This document shows, piece by piece, positions 51,395 through 60,057 of a DNA stretch of 64,000 nucleotides (positions within the stretch are counted from its first letter, which is position 1; every line of letters starts with the position of its first letter). This DNA comes from CAVUPF01 sp963803755 (GTDB taxonomy: Bacteria; Actinomycetota; Thermoleophilia; Solirubrobacterales; 70-9), in contig CAWDNP010000002.1 of the NCBI GenBank assembly GCA_963803755.1, forward strand, positions 62,001 through 126,000, in the 5' to 3' direction. The notes under the pieces were generated by a model that saw nothing but the letters and a program-made list of their open reading frames with translations, ran no database searches and was not told where the DNA came from. The position numbers and the translations under genes are program-made.

Positions 51395-51850
51395 ATGGCC
51401 CTCTGCTTCGTAGACCCAGCCGACGCGATCCGCGCGATCTCCGACTCGGTTGGCCGTGAGGCCCGCCGGCAGCTGCTCGGCGAGGCGGTTCGCTCCTGGG
51501 TCGACGAGATCCCCGACGCCGAGCTGGAGACTCACTACGCGAAGGCGCTCTCCGAGCTAGACGAGCACGACCTCTCGATGTTGGCCGCCTGGCACGGGTC
51601 GCTTGAAGTCGGCCACCCGCTCCCCAACCGCGACTTCCTGATGGGCGCCTTCGGCTCGCTCGGCGAGTACCGCCGCGAGGCGCTCAAGCTGGCCGCCGGC
51701 TTCCGCGGCGAGGAAGCCGTCGACGCCGGCGTCACCGAAGACGACGCCCTGGAGCTGGTCCTCAGCCTCCTCTCGCCGCCCCGCCTGATGGAGCTGGCAG
51801 TGGAGGCCGTCGACCTCTACATCTGGGATCGCGCCGGCTCGGACAACTAA
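51395..51850 (+). CDS. Hypothetical helical protein (151 aa)
   Basis: A protein with ALCFVDPADAIRAISDSVGR, then LETHYAKALSELDEHDLSML and GSLGEYRREALKLAAGFRGE; predicted mostly helical and acidic, with no motif I know. Its codon use is normal. ATG 51395 lies about 100 bp from the divergent addB start. It converges with the HAD gene, overlapping by 4 bp. Confidence 0.6.
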   Translation: MALCFVDPADAIRAISDSVGREARRQLLGEAVRSWVDEIPDAELETHYAKALSELDEHDLSMLAAWHGSLEVGHPLPNRDFLMGAFGSLGEYRREALKLAAGFRGEEAVDAGVTEDDALELVLSLLSPPRLMELAVEAVDLYIWDRAGSDN

Positions 51851-52488
51851 CCGGCCCAGTCGAGCACTGCGCGAATCTCGGCGATCGCCTGCTCGTTGTC
51901 GCGGAAGTGGACCGCACTCATGCCGGCCCTCCGCGCCCCCTCGCAGTTGTGAGCGATATCGTCGACGAAGAGGCAGGCCTCGGCAGACATCCCGATTCGC
52001 TCCAGGGTCAGCTCGTAGATCCGCGCTTCCGGCTTGCGGGCGCCGACGAAGCCGGAGTCGACGACGGTCTCAAAGATCTCGTCGACCGGCAGCATCGAGC
52101 GCCACAGCGGCTCCCACTCGCGCACGTTGTTAGTCAGCATTGCCATTCGGTACCGGGCCGCCTTCAGCTCCCGCATCAGCTCGATCATCGGCGGGTTCGG
52201 GGCCAGCGCCTCGAAGTAGATCTCTTTGAAGCGGTGCATGTGGGGGCGGTGGCCGAGCAGCGGCTCCAGCCCATCCGACAGCCGCTCCAGGAAGGCAGCC
52301 TCCGTGATCTCGCCCCGCTCCAGCGCGAACAGCGGGTTCTCGCCGTCTGCCTCGGCGATTGCCTGCATCGCCTTGCCGAGCGCCTCGGTCGAGATCCCGG
52401 TCTCGTCTTGGAAGGCCATGAAGGAGCCGAGCAGCGGCGTCGTCAGCACGCCCCCGAAGTCGGAGACGACGACCTCTATCTCAGCCAT
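51847..52488 (-). CDS. HAD-superfamily hydrolase (subfamily IA phosphatase-like)
   Basis: A 213-aa haloacid-dehalogenase-fold hydrolase. Motif I is VVVSDFGGVLTTPLLGSFMA (D-x-G instead of DxD, as in epoxide-hydrolase N-domain/YihX-type members), motif II AMLTNNV, motif III FVGARKPEARIYELTLERIG and motif IV ACLFVDDIAHNCEGARRAGM. The loss of the second Asp in motif I is typical of members that hydrolyse sugar phosphates poorly or act on other substrates. Overlaps the upstream hypothetical gene by 8 bp; probably one transcript. Confidence 0.85.
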   Translation of the reverse strand: MAEIEVVVSDFGGVLTTPLLGSFMAFQDETGISTEALGKAMQAIAEADGENPLFALERGEITEAAFLERLSDGLEPLLGHRPHMHRFKEIYFEALAPNPPMIELMRELKAARYRMAMLTNNVREWEPLWRSMLPVDEIFETVVDSGFVGARKPEARIYELTLERIGMSAEACLFVDDIAHNCEGARRAGMSAVHFRDNEQAIAEIRAVLDWAG

Positions 52489-52873
52489 CCGCGTGCACGA
52501 CCTCGTAGTGCCCGAGCCCCTCGCGCCCCTCCACCGACCAGCGGAAGAAGGCGACCTCGGCGCTCAGGCCCGGGCGGCGCACCGAGGCGGAGCTGATCAA
52601 CGTCCCGGCGCCGCGCAGCGGCTGTCCGTCCTCGCCGTCGGGCCAAAGCTCCAGCGTTGCCCGGCGCTGCACCCCGTCGGGCCCGTACTCGGTCGAGAGC
52701 AGCGTCTCGGCGACCTCGACCGGGGCGCCGTCGGGGCCGCACATCACTGTCGCCACCTCCTCCTCGCCGTGTCCGCCGGCGCCCGCCGGCCGCACCGCGG
52801 TCAGCGCCAGCAGGCCGCCGTCGGAGAAGACGATCCCGATCGACCGCTGCCGGGCGGGGACCGGGTCGCTCAT
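52481..52873 (-). CDS. Hypothetical protein (130 aa)
   Basis: A beta-rich protein: RQRSIGIVFSDGGLLALTAV, then TEYGPDGVQRRATLELWPDG and SAEVAFFRWSVEGREGLGHY. The strand pattern resembles a lipocalin-like or DUF-type barrel, but I recognise no family. It is upstream of and coupled (8-bp overlap) to the HAD gene. Confidence 0.6.
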   Translation of the reverse strand: MSDPVPARQRSIGIVFSDGGLLALTAVRPAGAGGHGEEEVATVMCGPDGAPVEVAETLLSTEYGPDGVQRRATLELWPDGEDGQPLRGAGTLISSASVRRPGLSAEVAFFRWSVEGREGLGHYEVVHADG

Positions 52874-52939
52874 GCTGGGAGCGGGGTGGGGGCGGGCACG
52901 AGCGGAAGCCTAGACAAGCCGCCCGGCTACCATAGGGCG

Positions 52940-53257
52940 ATGCCCGAGAACCAAACCGCGGTGCTCACCGAAGACGACGTGCTGGAGGCGCTGGAGGAGG
53001 TCATCGATCCCGAGCTGGGCCTGGACTTCGTTTCCCTCGGCCTCGTCTACGACGTCGAAATCGAGGGTTCGGAAGTCTACGTGACCTTTACCCTGACCAC
53101 CCCCGCCTGCCCGATCGGTCCCCAGGTCTCCGAGCAGATGAAGGAGTTCGTCGGCGATCTGGAAGGCGTCAACGCCGTCCACCCAAAGATGGTCTTCGAC
53201 CCCGCCTGGTCCCCGGAGATGATGTCCGAGGACGCCAAGTTCGCCTTGGGCTTCTAG
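52940..53257 (+). CDS. SufT/PaaD-like iron-sulphur (MIP18-family) assembly factor
   Basis: A 105-aa DUF59 protein: EDDVLEALEEVIDPELGLDF, FVSLGLVYDVEIEGSEVYVT and TLTTPACPIGPQVSEQMKEF with the single conserved Cys. SufT-type proteins help mature Fe-S proteins, matching the SufB/SufD genes at the right end of this window. ATG 52940; the longer in-frame upstream ORF is only a shadow of the minus-strand genes. Confidence 0.88.
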   Translation: MPENQTAVLTEDDVLEALEEVIDPELGLDFVSLGLVYDVEIEGSEVYVTFTLTTPACPIGPQVSEQMKEFVGDLEGVNAVHPKMVFDPAWSPEMMSEDAKFALGF

Positions 53258-53263
53258 CCCCGT

Positions 53264-54297
53264 ATGGCGACCACCGGGCCAGTCGAGCCGCCGCGCCGGC
53301 CCATCCTGGGGCCGGGGCGGGCGAACCCACGGTACCGATAGGGCATGACGGTCGCGAGGTCATCCGCACGGTGGAGCTGACCAAGGTCTATGCCGGCACC
53401 GACTTCGCTGCGGTCGACAAGCTCAACCTGAGCGTCGCGGCGGTGAGATATTCGGCCTGCTTGGGCCCAACGGCGCCGGCAAGACGACGACCGCGGGAAT
53501 GCTGACCACGCGGGTGGTCCCCACCTCGGGGTCCGCGTACGTGGGCGCGATCGACGTCGTGGCCCACCCGGCGCTGGCCAAGCAGCTGATCGGGACCGTC
53601 TCGCAGACGAACACCCTGGATCGCCAGCTCACGGTGTGGGAGAACCTCTACTTCCACGGTCGCCTGTTCGGCATATCTCCGCGTCGCAGTCGCGCCGCAC
53701 CGCCGACGAGCTGCTCGAGCAGTTCCAGCTATCAAAGTGGGCGAAGGCCTCGGTGTTCGCGCTCTCCGGAGGGATGGCCCAGCGGCTGATGGTGGCGCGG
53801 GCGATCTTTCACCGGCCGGCCGTGCTGTTCATGGACGAGCCGACCGCGGGCCTTGACCCCCAGAGCCGCCTCGCGCTGTGGGAGATCCTCGGGGAGCTCA
53901 ACCGCGCGGGGCAGACGATCCTGCTCACCACCCACTACATGGAGGAGGCAGACCTGCTCTGTGACCGGGTGGCGATCATGGATCACGGCAAGATCCTTGC
54001 GCTCGACACGCCAGCTGCGCTCAAGCAGTCGGTCGGCGCCGAGGAGATCGTCACCGTGAGGGCCGGCGGGGACAGGGCCGCGCTCGCCGAGCGGCTGACG
54101 AGTGAGATCGACGGTGTCACCCGCACCGCGTGGTCGACGGGGGCGTGGAGCTTCACGTGCAGGGCGCCAAGCGGCTCGTGCCGCGTGTGGTGAACGCCGC
54201 CGAGAGCGGCGGCTTTGAGGTCGCCGACCTCTCCGTCTCCAAGCCCAGCCTCGAGACCGTGTTCATCAACCTCACCGGGAAGGCGCTTCGCGACTGA
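53264..54297 (+). CDS. ABC transporter ATP-binding protein (DrrA-like), frameshifted about four times
   Basis: The domain order is complete but spread over frames. ATG 53264 gives TTGPVEPPRRPILGPGRA; after a shift near 53318 comes VIRTVELTKVYAGTDFAAVD. A lost G near 53445 restores the Walker A FGLLGPNGAGKTTTAGMLTT. Near 53685 another shift leads to TADELLEQFQLSKWAKASVF, then the signature LSGGMAQRLMVARAIFHRPA, Walker B VLFMDEPTAGLDPQSRLALW and the switch His in ILLTTHYMEEADLLCDRVAI. After 54130 the last frame ends ETVFINLTGKALRD at TGA 54295-54297. Likely exports drugs or lipids with the next gene. Confidence 0.8.
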
Positions 54298-55183
54298 TGG
54301 CAGGTGCCGATCCAGCCGGCCCTGGCGGGCGCCGATGTCGAGCTGCGACCGTCGCGCTCCGCAGCGCCAGGCGAGCCGTCTGGCGCTGCGCGCGCTGATC
54401 CTGCGCGACCTGGTGGTGCTGAGGAAGAACTTCGTCGAGTTCTTGGTTCGTACCCTGATCCAGCCGTTTCTGCTCGTCTTCGTCTTCCTTTACGTGTTCC
54501 CCTCGATCGGCCAGGGCATCGGCGGGCGCGGGGGCTCGGTCGCCGAGTCGGCCTTCGCGACGGTGCTGGTTCCCGGCGTCGTCGCGATCTCGATCATGTT
54601 CCAGGGGATCCAGGCCGTCGCTCTGCAGCTGTCTACTGAGTTCGGCTACACCCGTGAGATCGAGGATCGCGTCCAGGCCCCCTGTCCGATCTGGCTCGTG
54701 GCCGTCGCGAAGGTGCTGTCCGGGGCCGTCCAAGGGGTGCTCGCGGCGGTCGTCGTCTTCCCGATGGCTGCGGTAGTCCATGCCCCCGGCGTGGAAGCCC
54801 ATCTCTCGATTCACTGGTGGGTGGTCGTCACCCTGATACCGCTTGCATGCGTCGCCATGACCTCGCTCGGATTGCTGCTTGGGACCACCTTTGAGCCGCG
54901 CAACATCGGGCTCATGTTCGGGTTCGTCGTACTGCCGCTGACCTTCCTCGGCGGCACCTACTACCAGTGGACGAGACTGTCGCCAGTACAGGTGGACGGC
55001 ATCCACTGGCTGCAGATCCTTGTCCTGGTCAACCCGCTGATCTACGTCGCCGAGGGCATGCGAGCGGGCCTGACAGAGGCCTCGCACATGCCCCTGTACG
55101 TCGTCTACCCGGTCCTGATCGGCTTCTGCGCCGCCTTCTTATCGCTCGGCCTGCGCAACTTCCGCCGCCGGGTGCTCTCCTGA
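54297..55183 (+). CDS. ABC-2 type transporter permease (DrrB-like), N-terminus frameshifted
   Basis: About 295 aa. The membrane domain is intact: LILRDLVVLRKNFVEFLVRT, PFLLVFVFLYVFPSIGQGIG, VLVPGVVAISIMFQGIQAVA, then REIEDRVQAPCPIWLVAVAK (the cytoplasmic coupling loop) and LMFGFVVLPLTFLGGTYYQW. The ATG at 54297 overlaps the ATPase stop, but the first 30 codons require two one-base shifts (near 54327 and 54355) to connect MAGADPAGPGG through ELRPSRSAAP to RQASRLALRALIL. Partner of the ATPase. Confidence 0.82.
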
Positions 55184-55242
55184 GGAAGGCGCGGCCGACC
55201 GAGGGCGCCTCGCGGTTTGACCGACACAGCGTCCTGCGCCGC

Positions 55243-56167
55243 ATGGGCGTGCCGCTGTTGCTGGGGGTTCTCATCTTTGGCCTGCTGCTCGCGATCCCGC
55301 CGCTGCGCGAGGTGCTGAGGGCGATCGGCCGCATGAGCCCGGGCTGGGTCGCGGTGGCGATCGCGCTCGAGCTTGCCTCCTGCGCGAGCTTTGTCATCGT
55401 CTTTCGGCTCTTCTTCTCCCCGCTTGCTCCTCGCCAGGCCCGCCGGCTCGCCTGGACTGAGATGGCATCCGGCGTGTTGCTGCCGGCCGGAGGGGTGGGC
55501 GGCCTGGCGATCGGCGGCTGGCTCGTGCACCTCACCGGTATGTCCACGCGCTCGATCATCAAGCGTTCCAGTGCGCTGTTCTTCATCACCAGCGCAGCCA
55601 GCGTCGCCGCGATGATCGCGGCGGGGGCCCTGCTGGTCACGGGGCTCTCGGCGGGGCCGGAGGACTTCATCCGGGCGGCGCTGCCGATCCTCGTGGGCGC
55701 TTTGGCGACGGTTATCGTCCTGGCACTCCCTGCGCGCCAATTGCGCAGGACCGCCCGCCCCGGCGGGCCGGCCTGGATCAGCGATCTGATCGAGGGGATT
55801 CGCGAGGCCGAGTACGCGGTTCGCAGGCCCAGTTGGCGCCTTCTGGGCGCGATCGGCTACCTCCTCTTCGACATCGCCGTCCTCTGGGCGGCGTTTGCCG
55901 CACTCGGGGACCGCCCGCCCCTGGCGCCCCTGACCCTCGGCTACATCATCGGCTACCTCGCCAACCTCATCCCGATCCCCGGTGGGGTCGGCGTGCTTGA
56001 CGGCGGTCTGGTCGCCGCGCTGATCATTTACGGTCTCTCGCCGGTCGATGCTGCCGCGGCGGTGCTCGTCTACCACGCGATCGCCTTCTGGGTCCCAGGC
56101 CTCGGCGGCATGCTCGGCCTCGCCATGTTGCGGCAGGAGCTCTCGGGCGAGGTGGAGGCCGATCTAG
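55243..56167 (+). CDS. Flippase-like (lysylphosphatidylglycerol synthase TM-region) membrane protein; 3' end uncertain
   Basis: About 305 aa with seven or eight helices: GVPLLLGVLIFGLLLAIPPL, PGWVAVAIALELASCASFVI, the LLPAGGVGGLAIGGWLVHLT motif, LPILVGALATVIVLALPA, AIGYLLFDIAVLWAAFAALG and YLANLIPIPGGVGVLDGGLV. These PAGGxGG and IPxPGGxGxxDG motifs define the UPF0104/flippase-like family. The open frame runs far past the family end, antisense through fxsA. A TAG in the +1 frame at 56165-56167 is the likely true stop, so a one-base shift lies just before it. ATG 55243 is the first clear start. Confidence 0.72.
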
Positions 56168-56643
56168 CGAGGCAGTTGGGGCTCGTCGGGGCCGACCTCC
56201 TCGGCGGTCGCGTCGAAGTCATAAGACCGACCGGTGCCCCATCCCTCCCTGCTGCGCATGGTTTGATCGGCCACGCCGAGCAGCACGAAGCGGTGCCCGA
56301 GGTAGGTGCGCATCAATCGCCTTGCGATCGCCCTGGTCGGCGGGACCAGGAGGATCAAGCCGAAGACGTCGGTGATGAAACCCGGGATCAGCAGCAATGT
56401 GGCGCCGGCCGCGATCATCAGGCCGTCGGCGGCCTCGCGACCGGGGAAGCGGCGTGCGGCGAGCGCCGCGTTGAAGCGCCGCCAGGCGCCGCGCCCCTGG
56501 AGGCGCAACAGCAATGCGCCGAGCAGCGCGCCGGCGAGCAGCAGCGCCAGGGTCGGCAACACCCCGATCAGTTCACCGACTCGGACGATCACGTACAGCT
56601 CCGCGATCGGCATGAGGATCAAGAGGATGACCAGCAGGGCCAC
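56164..56643 (-). CDS. fxsA: FxsA-family membrane protein
   Basis: A 159-aa protein with hydrophobic segments ALLVILLILMPIAELYVIVR, GVLPTLALLLAGALLGALLL and GLMIAAGATLLLIPGFITDV followed by FGLILLVPPTRAIARRLM. The E in PIAELYV and the LIPGFITDVFGLILLVPPTR block are diagnostic. Named after suppression of F-plasmid exclusion of phage T7; its cellular role is unknown. The stop overlaps the likely end of the convergent flippase gene. Confidence 0.88.
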   Translation of the reverse strand: MALLVILLILMPIAELYVIVRVGELIGVLPTLALLLAGALLGALLLRLQGRGAWRRFNAALAARRFPGREAADGLMIAAGATLLLIPGFITDVFGLILLVPPTRAIARRLMRTYLGHRFVLLGVADQTMRSREGWGTGRSYDFDATAEEVGPDEPQLPR

Positions 56644-56684
56644 TGTCAGAAGCCTAGCCTTGGCGCTCGTTCGGCCGCGAGCGC

Positions 56685-58097
56685 TCAGGCCGGCGCCGCT
56701 GCCGTGGCCGCGGCCTCAAGCTCGGCCAGCGACTCGATGATGCCGCGGGCGATCGAATCCGCGTCGTCCATCGAGTCGTAGTCGGCGAGCAGGCCAAAGC
56801 CGACATGTCCGTTGTAGCTCATGATCGCGACCGCCAGCGCGTGGTTTTGAGGCAGGAAGGCGACGGGGAAGACCTCTTCCAGCTCCCGTCCCAGGACGTA
56901 GAGGGGGATCTGGGGCCCGGGCACGTTGGTGACGATCAGGTTGAACAGCCGGGTCGAGAAGTTGATCCGCGAGGCCTGGGCGAGCAGGGTCGGCGGGGCG
57001 AAGTCGTTGAAGCGGGAGATCACTTCCGCCCCCAGTGCCTGCTTTGAGCGCTTCAGCCCCTCCATCTGCTCGCTGACCACTCGCAGCCGCCGCACCGGGT
57101 CCTCGACGTAGACAGGCAGCGGTCCGCGCATCGCGGCGATCCGGTTGCCAAGGTTGCCCCGCTCGTCCTCGCTGCGGATCGAGACCGGCACCAGCGCCCT
57201 CAGCTCCAGCCCCTCGGTGCGGACGCCGCGTTCGTGCAGCCAGCCGCGCAGCGCACCGGTCACTGTCGCCAGCACCACGTCGTTGACGGTCCCGCCCAGC
57301 GCGTCCTTGATCCGCTTGAAAGTCGCCAGATCCGAGCGGGCCCATAGGAAGCGCCGGTGCGGTCCGATCGGCCGGTTGAGCGGCACGTCGGGCGCTGGAT
57401 CGGCGAACGCCCCGACGACCTCGCTCACCCCCTCCAACGCCTCGGTCAAGCGCTTCGCAGCCGACTCGGGGTGGCGCACCGCCTCAACCGTCCGCTCCGC
57501 CAGCTTCACCGGCGCCAGCGCAACATCGATCGCGCCTCGCGCCACCAGCTCGGCCGTCGTCGGTGAGGGGTGCGGCACCCAGTCGTCATCGACCGGTGGC
57601 GGCTCTGGCAGCGGCTCGAGGTCGAACAGCACCGTCCCGATATCGACTCCGGAGATCCCGTCGACCATCGCGTGGTGGGTCTTGGTCAGGATCGCGAAGC
57701 GGTCACGCTCCAGTCCCTGCGCCAGCCATAGCTCCCAGAGCGGCTTGGAGCGGTCGAGCTGCTGGGAGAAGACACGGCCGGCGAGCCGCCGCAACTCCTC
57801 CTCGCCGCCCGGCTCGGGCAGCGCCGTGTGGCGGATGTGGTAGGTGAGGTTGAAGTTGACATCGTCGGCCCAGAGCGGCCGACCCGCCTCCAGCGGCGGC
57901 ACCACGAGCCGTTGGCGGAACCGCGGCACCTGACTCAATCGTCCCCGCACGTGCTCGGCCAGGTCAACATAGCGGGGCGGCGGACCCTCGAAGATCAGAA
58001 TCGCCCCCACGTGCATGTGGCTGGTGGAGGTCTCGTTGGTCAGGAACGAGGCGTCGATCGCGGTCAGCCTGTCTAGGTGGTGTCCGTCGGTGCTCAT
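56685..58097 (-). CDS. Wax ester synthase / diacylglycerol O-acyltransferase (WS/DGAT)
   Basis: A 470-aa acyltransferase making triacylglycerol or wax esters as storage lipid. Start: LDRLTAIDASFLTNETSTSH. The catalytic HHxxxDG is in AILTKTHHAMVDGISGVDIG (about residue 140). Later family motifs are GTVNDVVLATVTGALRGWLH, PVSIRSEDERGNLGNRIAAM and NLIVTNVPGPQIPLYVLGRE. This fits the actinobacterial habit of storing neutral lipid and the beta-oxidation genes elsewhere in the window. Confidence 0.94.
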   Translation of the reverse strand: MSTDGHHLDRLTAIDASFLTNETSTSHMHVGAILIFEGPPPRYVDLAEHVRGRLSQVPRFRQRLVVPPLEAGRPLWADDVNFNLTYHIRHTALPEPGGEEELRRLAGRVFSQQLDRSKPLWELWLAQGLERDRFAILTKTHHAMVDGISGVDIGTVLFDLEPLPEPPPVDDDWVPHPSPTTAELVARGAIDVALAPVKLAERTVEAVRHPESAAKRLTEALEGVSEVVGAFADPAPDVPLNRPIGPHRRFLWARSDLATFKRIKDALGGTVNDVVLATVTGALRGWLHERGVRTEGLELRALVPVSIRSEDERGNLGNRIAAMRGPLPVYVEDPVRRLRVVSEQMEGLKRSKQALGAEVISRFNDFAPPTLLAQASRINFSTRLFNLIVTNVPGPQIPLYVLGRELEEVFPVAFLPQNHALAVAIMSYNGHVGFGLLADYDSMDDADSIARGIIESLAELEAAATAAAPA

Positions 58098-58177
58098 CTC
58101 GCAAGGCTAGCTACGCCCTGCGCGGCCGGCCACCCTGCGCAGCCGTCCGCAACCTCGCCACCGCTACCCTGCAGCTC

Positions 58178-59146
58178 ATGGCCTTGACTGCAACTGCCGG
58201 CCCCAAGCGGGTTCTGCTCGCCGCTCCACGCGGCTATTGCGCCGGCGTCGACCGCGCCGTGCAGACGGTTGAGCGCGCCCTCGACCTCTACGGGGCCCCG
58301 GTCTACGTCCGCAAGGAGATCGTCCACAACAAGCACGTGGTCGAGCAGCTTGCCAAGCGCGGCGCGGTCTTCGTCGAGCAGGAGACCGAGGTTCCCGAGG
58401 GCGAGATGGTCGTCTTCTCCGCCCACGGCGTCGCCCCCGCCGTTCACGACAACGCCACCGCCCGTCACCTGCGCACGATCGACGCTACGTGCCCGCTGGT
58501 CACCAAGGTCCACGTCGAGGCGCGTCGCTTTGCTGCCCAGGGCTACACGATCGTGATGATCGGCCACGAGGGGCACGAGGAGGTGGAGGGGACCACGGGG
58601 GAGGCGCCGGACAGCATCGTCTTGGTGCAGACGGTGGAGGAGGTCGGCGTCCTCGAGGTGGCCGATCCCGAGCGGGTCGCCTTCATCACTCAGACGACGC
58701 TCTCGGTCGACGAGACCGCCGAGATCATCGCTGCCCTGCGCGCCAGGTTCCCCGCCATCGTCAGCTCCAAGTCCGACGACATCTGCTACGCGACGACCAA
58801 CCGCCAGATCGCCGTCAAGCAGCTCGCCCAAGAGTGCGACCTGGTGCTGGTAATCGGCTCCACCAACTCCTCCAACTCCAACCGCCTGGTCGAGGTGGCG
58901 CGCGAGCACGGCGCCGCCTCCCACCTGATCGACAACCACGACCAGGTCGATGAGGAGTGGCTGGAGGGCGTGGAGACGGTCGGCATCACCTCCGGCGCCA
59001 GCGCGCCCGAGGAGCTGGTCGAGCGCCTCGTCTCCTTTTTCCGCGACCGCGGCGCCGCTGAAGTCTCCGAGCTGCGCACCGTCCACGAGGACGTTCGCTT
59101 CATGCTCCCCAGGGAGCTTCGCGAGGAGCTGGCCGCGCGGGGCTGA
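58178..59146 (+). CDS. ispH: 4-hydroxy-3-methylbut-2-enyl diphosphate reductase
   Basis: The last enzyme of the MEP isoprenoid pathway (322 aa), producing IPP and DMAPP with a 4Fe-4S cluster. Cluster cysteines are in LAAPRGYCAGVDRAVQTVER, IDATCPLVTKVHVEARRFA and SDDICYATTNRQIAVKQLA. Substrate residues appear in VRKEIVHNKHVVEQLAKRGA, VFSAHGV and VIGSTNSSNSNRLVEVA. ATG 58178. Monocistronic in this window, divergent from the WS/DGAT gene. Confidence 0.96.
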   Translation: MALTATAGPKRVLLAAPRGYCAGVDRAVQTVERALDLYGAPVYVRKEIVHNKHVVEQLAKRGAVFVEQETEVPEGEMVVFSAHGVAPAVHDNATARHLRTIDATCPLVTKVHVEARRFAAQGYTIVMIGHEGHEEVEGTTGEAPDSIVLVQTVEEVGVLEVADPERVAFITQTTLSVDETAEIIAALRARFPAIVSSKSDDICYATTNRQIAVKQLAQECDLVLVIGSTNSSNSNRLVEVAREHGAASHLIDNHDQVDEEWLEGVETVGITSGASAPEELVERLVSFFRDRGAAEVSELRTVHEDVRFMLPRELREELAARG

Positions 59147-59331
59147 TCGCAAGACTGGACTGGATTAGGTAGGTGGCGCTTTGTGTCGACGCGCCATCAC
59201 GTCCTCAATGGATCGAAGCACAGACTGCCTCGCGCGCAGCGCGCGGTTTTTCTTGAGTCTCGTTTTCCCCGGCGACGCCGCGGGCGGTTAGGGTGAGGGA
59301 CCTTCCCGAGTAAGCAAGCGAGAGCCGAGAT

Positions 59332-59871
59332 TTGTCCGACGCAGACCCACAGCCGCAAATCGCCCCCTCAGGTGGCGATGCGCTGTGGTTCCTCGGCACG
59401 CTTGCGCGGATCAAGCTCGATGCCTCCCAGACCGCCGGGCGCTTCGGCCTAATCGAGGTGCTCTTCCCCCATGGCGCTGCCCCGCCTCTGCACTCCCATC
59501 CCCAGGATGAGACCTTATATGTGCTCGAGGGCGAGCTAACCGCCTGGATCGTCGAGCCCGAGCTTGCCGCTGAGCAGGGCGACCCGCCGACGTGGGTGGC
59601 CGAAAGCGGGCAACGCTGCGGCGCCGGTTCTGTCGTCTTTGCGCCCGGAGGTACCGCTCATACCTTCCGCGTCGCGTCCGACACCGCGCGGGCGCTGATC
59701 ATCTCGACGCCGGCCGGCATCGAGGACTACGTCCGGGCGCTCTCTGAGCCCGCCGAGTGGCCGTGGCTTCAGCCGCCGCCCGACGGTCCGCGCGTCCCGG
59801 CTGAGCGCGTGGCCGCTGTCGAGCGGCAGCTCGGCATGGTGCGCTACGGCCCTCCACCGCCGCAGGTTTGA
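59332..59871 (+). CDS. Cupin-domain protein (quercetin-dioxygenase-like)
   Basis: A 179-aa protein starting at TTG 59332. The cupin metal motif 1 is GAAPPLHSHPQDETLYVLEG (HxH...E) and motif 2 is FAPGGTAHTFRVASDTARAL (His present), so a metal site is complete. The C-terminal extension contains WPWLQPPPDGPRVPAERVAA. Related proteins are annotated as quercetin 2,3-dioxygenase-like; the actual substrate is not predictable. The 185 bp upstream of it, after ispH, hold no feature I can support. Confidence 0.75.
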   Translation: MSDADPQPQIAPSGGDALWFLGTLARIKLDASQTAGRFGLIEVLFPHGAAPPLHSHPQDETLYVLEGELTAWIVEPELAAEQGDPPTWVAESGQRCGAGSVVFAPGGTAHTFRVASDTARALIISTPAGIEDYVRALSEPAEWPWLQPPPDGPRVPAERVAAVERQLGMVRYGPPPPQV

Positions 59872-60057
59872 AGTAGATAAACCTCATCCGCCGAGCGCTG
59901 GACAGAGCCGCCTGAAGTGGTGGCAACGCCAGCTCGCTGAGAGCATGAGACCAGTCGGCAAGGTCAGGTCTCTGTCAGTGAGGGCTCCGCCTCTGCGCTG
60001 CCAGCCTCGCCATGAGATGCCAGCGATCTAGCGGCATTAGGTTGCCAGTGGAATCGA

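Noticed and set aside
55105..56076. 323-aa minus-strand ORF
   Set aside because: Antisense to the flippase-like membrane protein; extremely Asp/Arg/Gln-rich with no domain pattern.
56168..56781. C-terminal extension of the flippase frame through fxsA
   Set aside because: Runs antisense through FxsA, which has clear family motifs; a TAG one frame away at 56165 is a better end.
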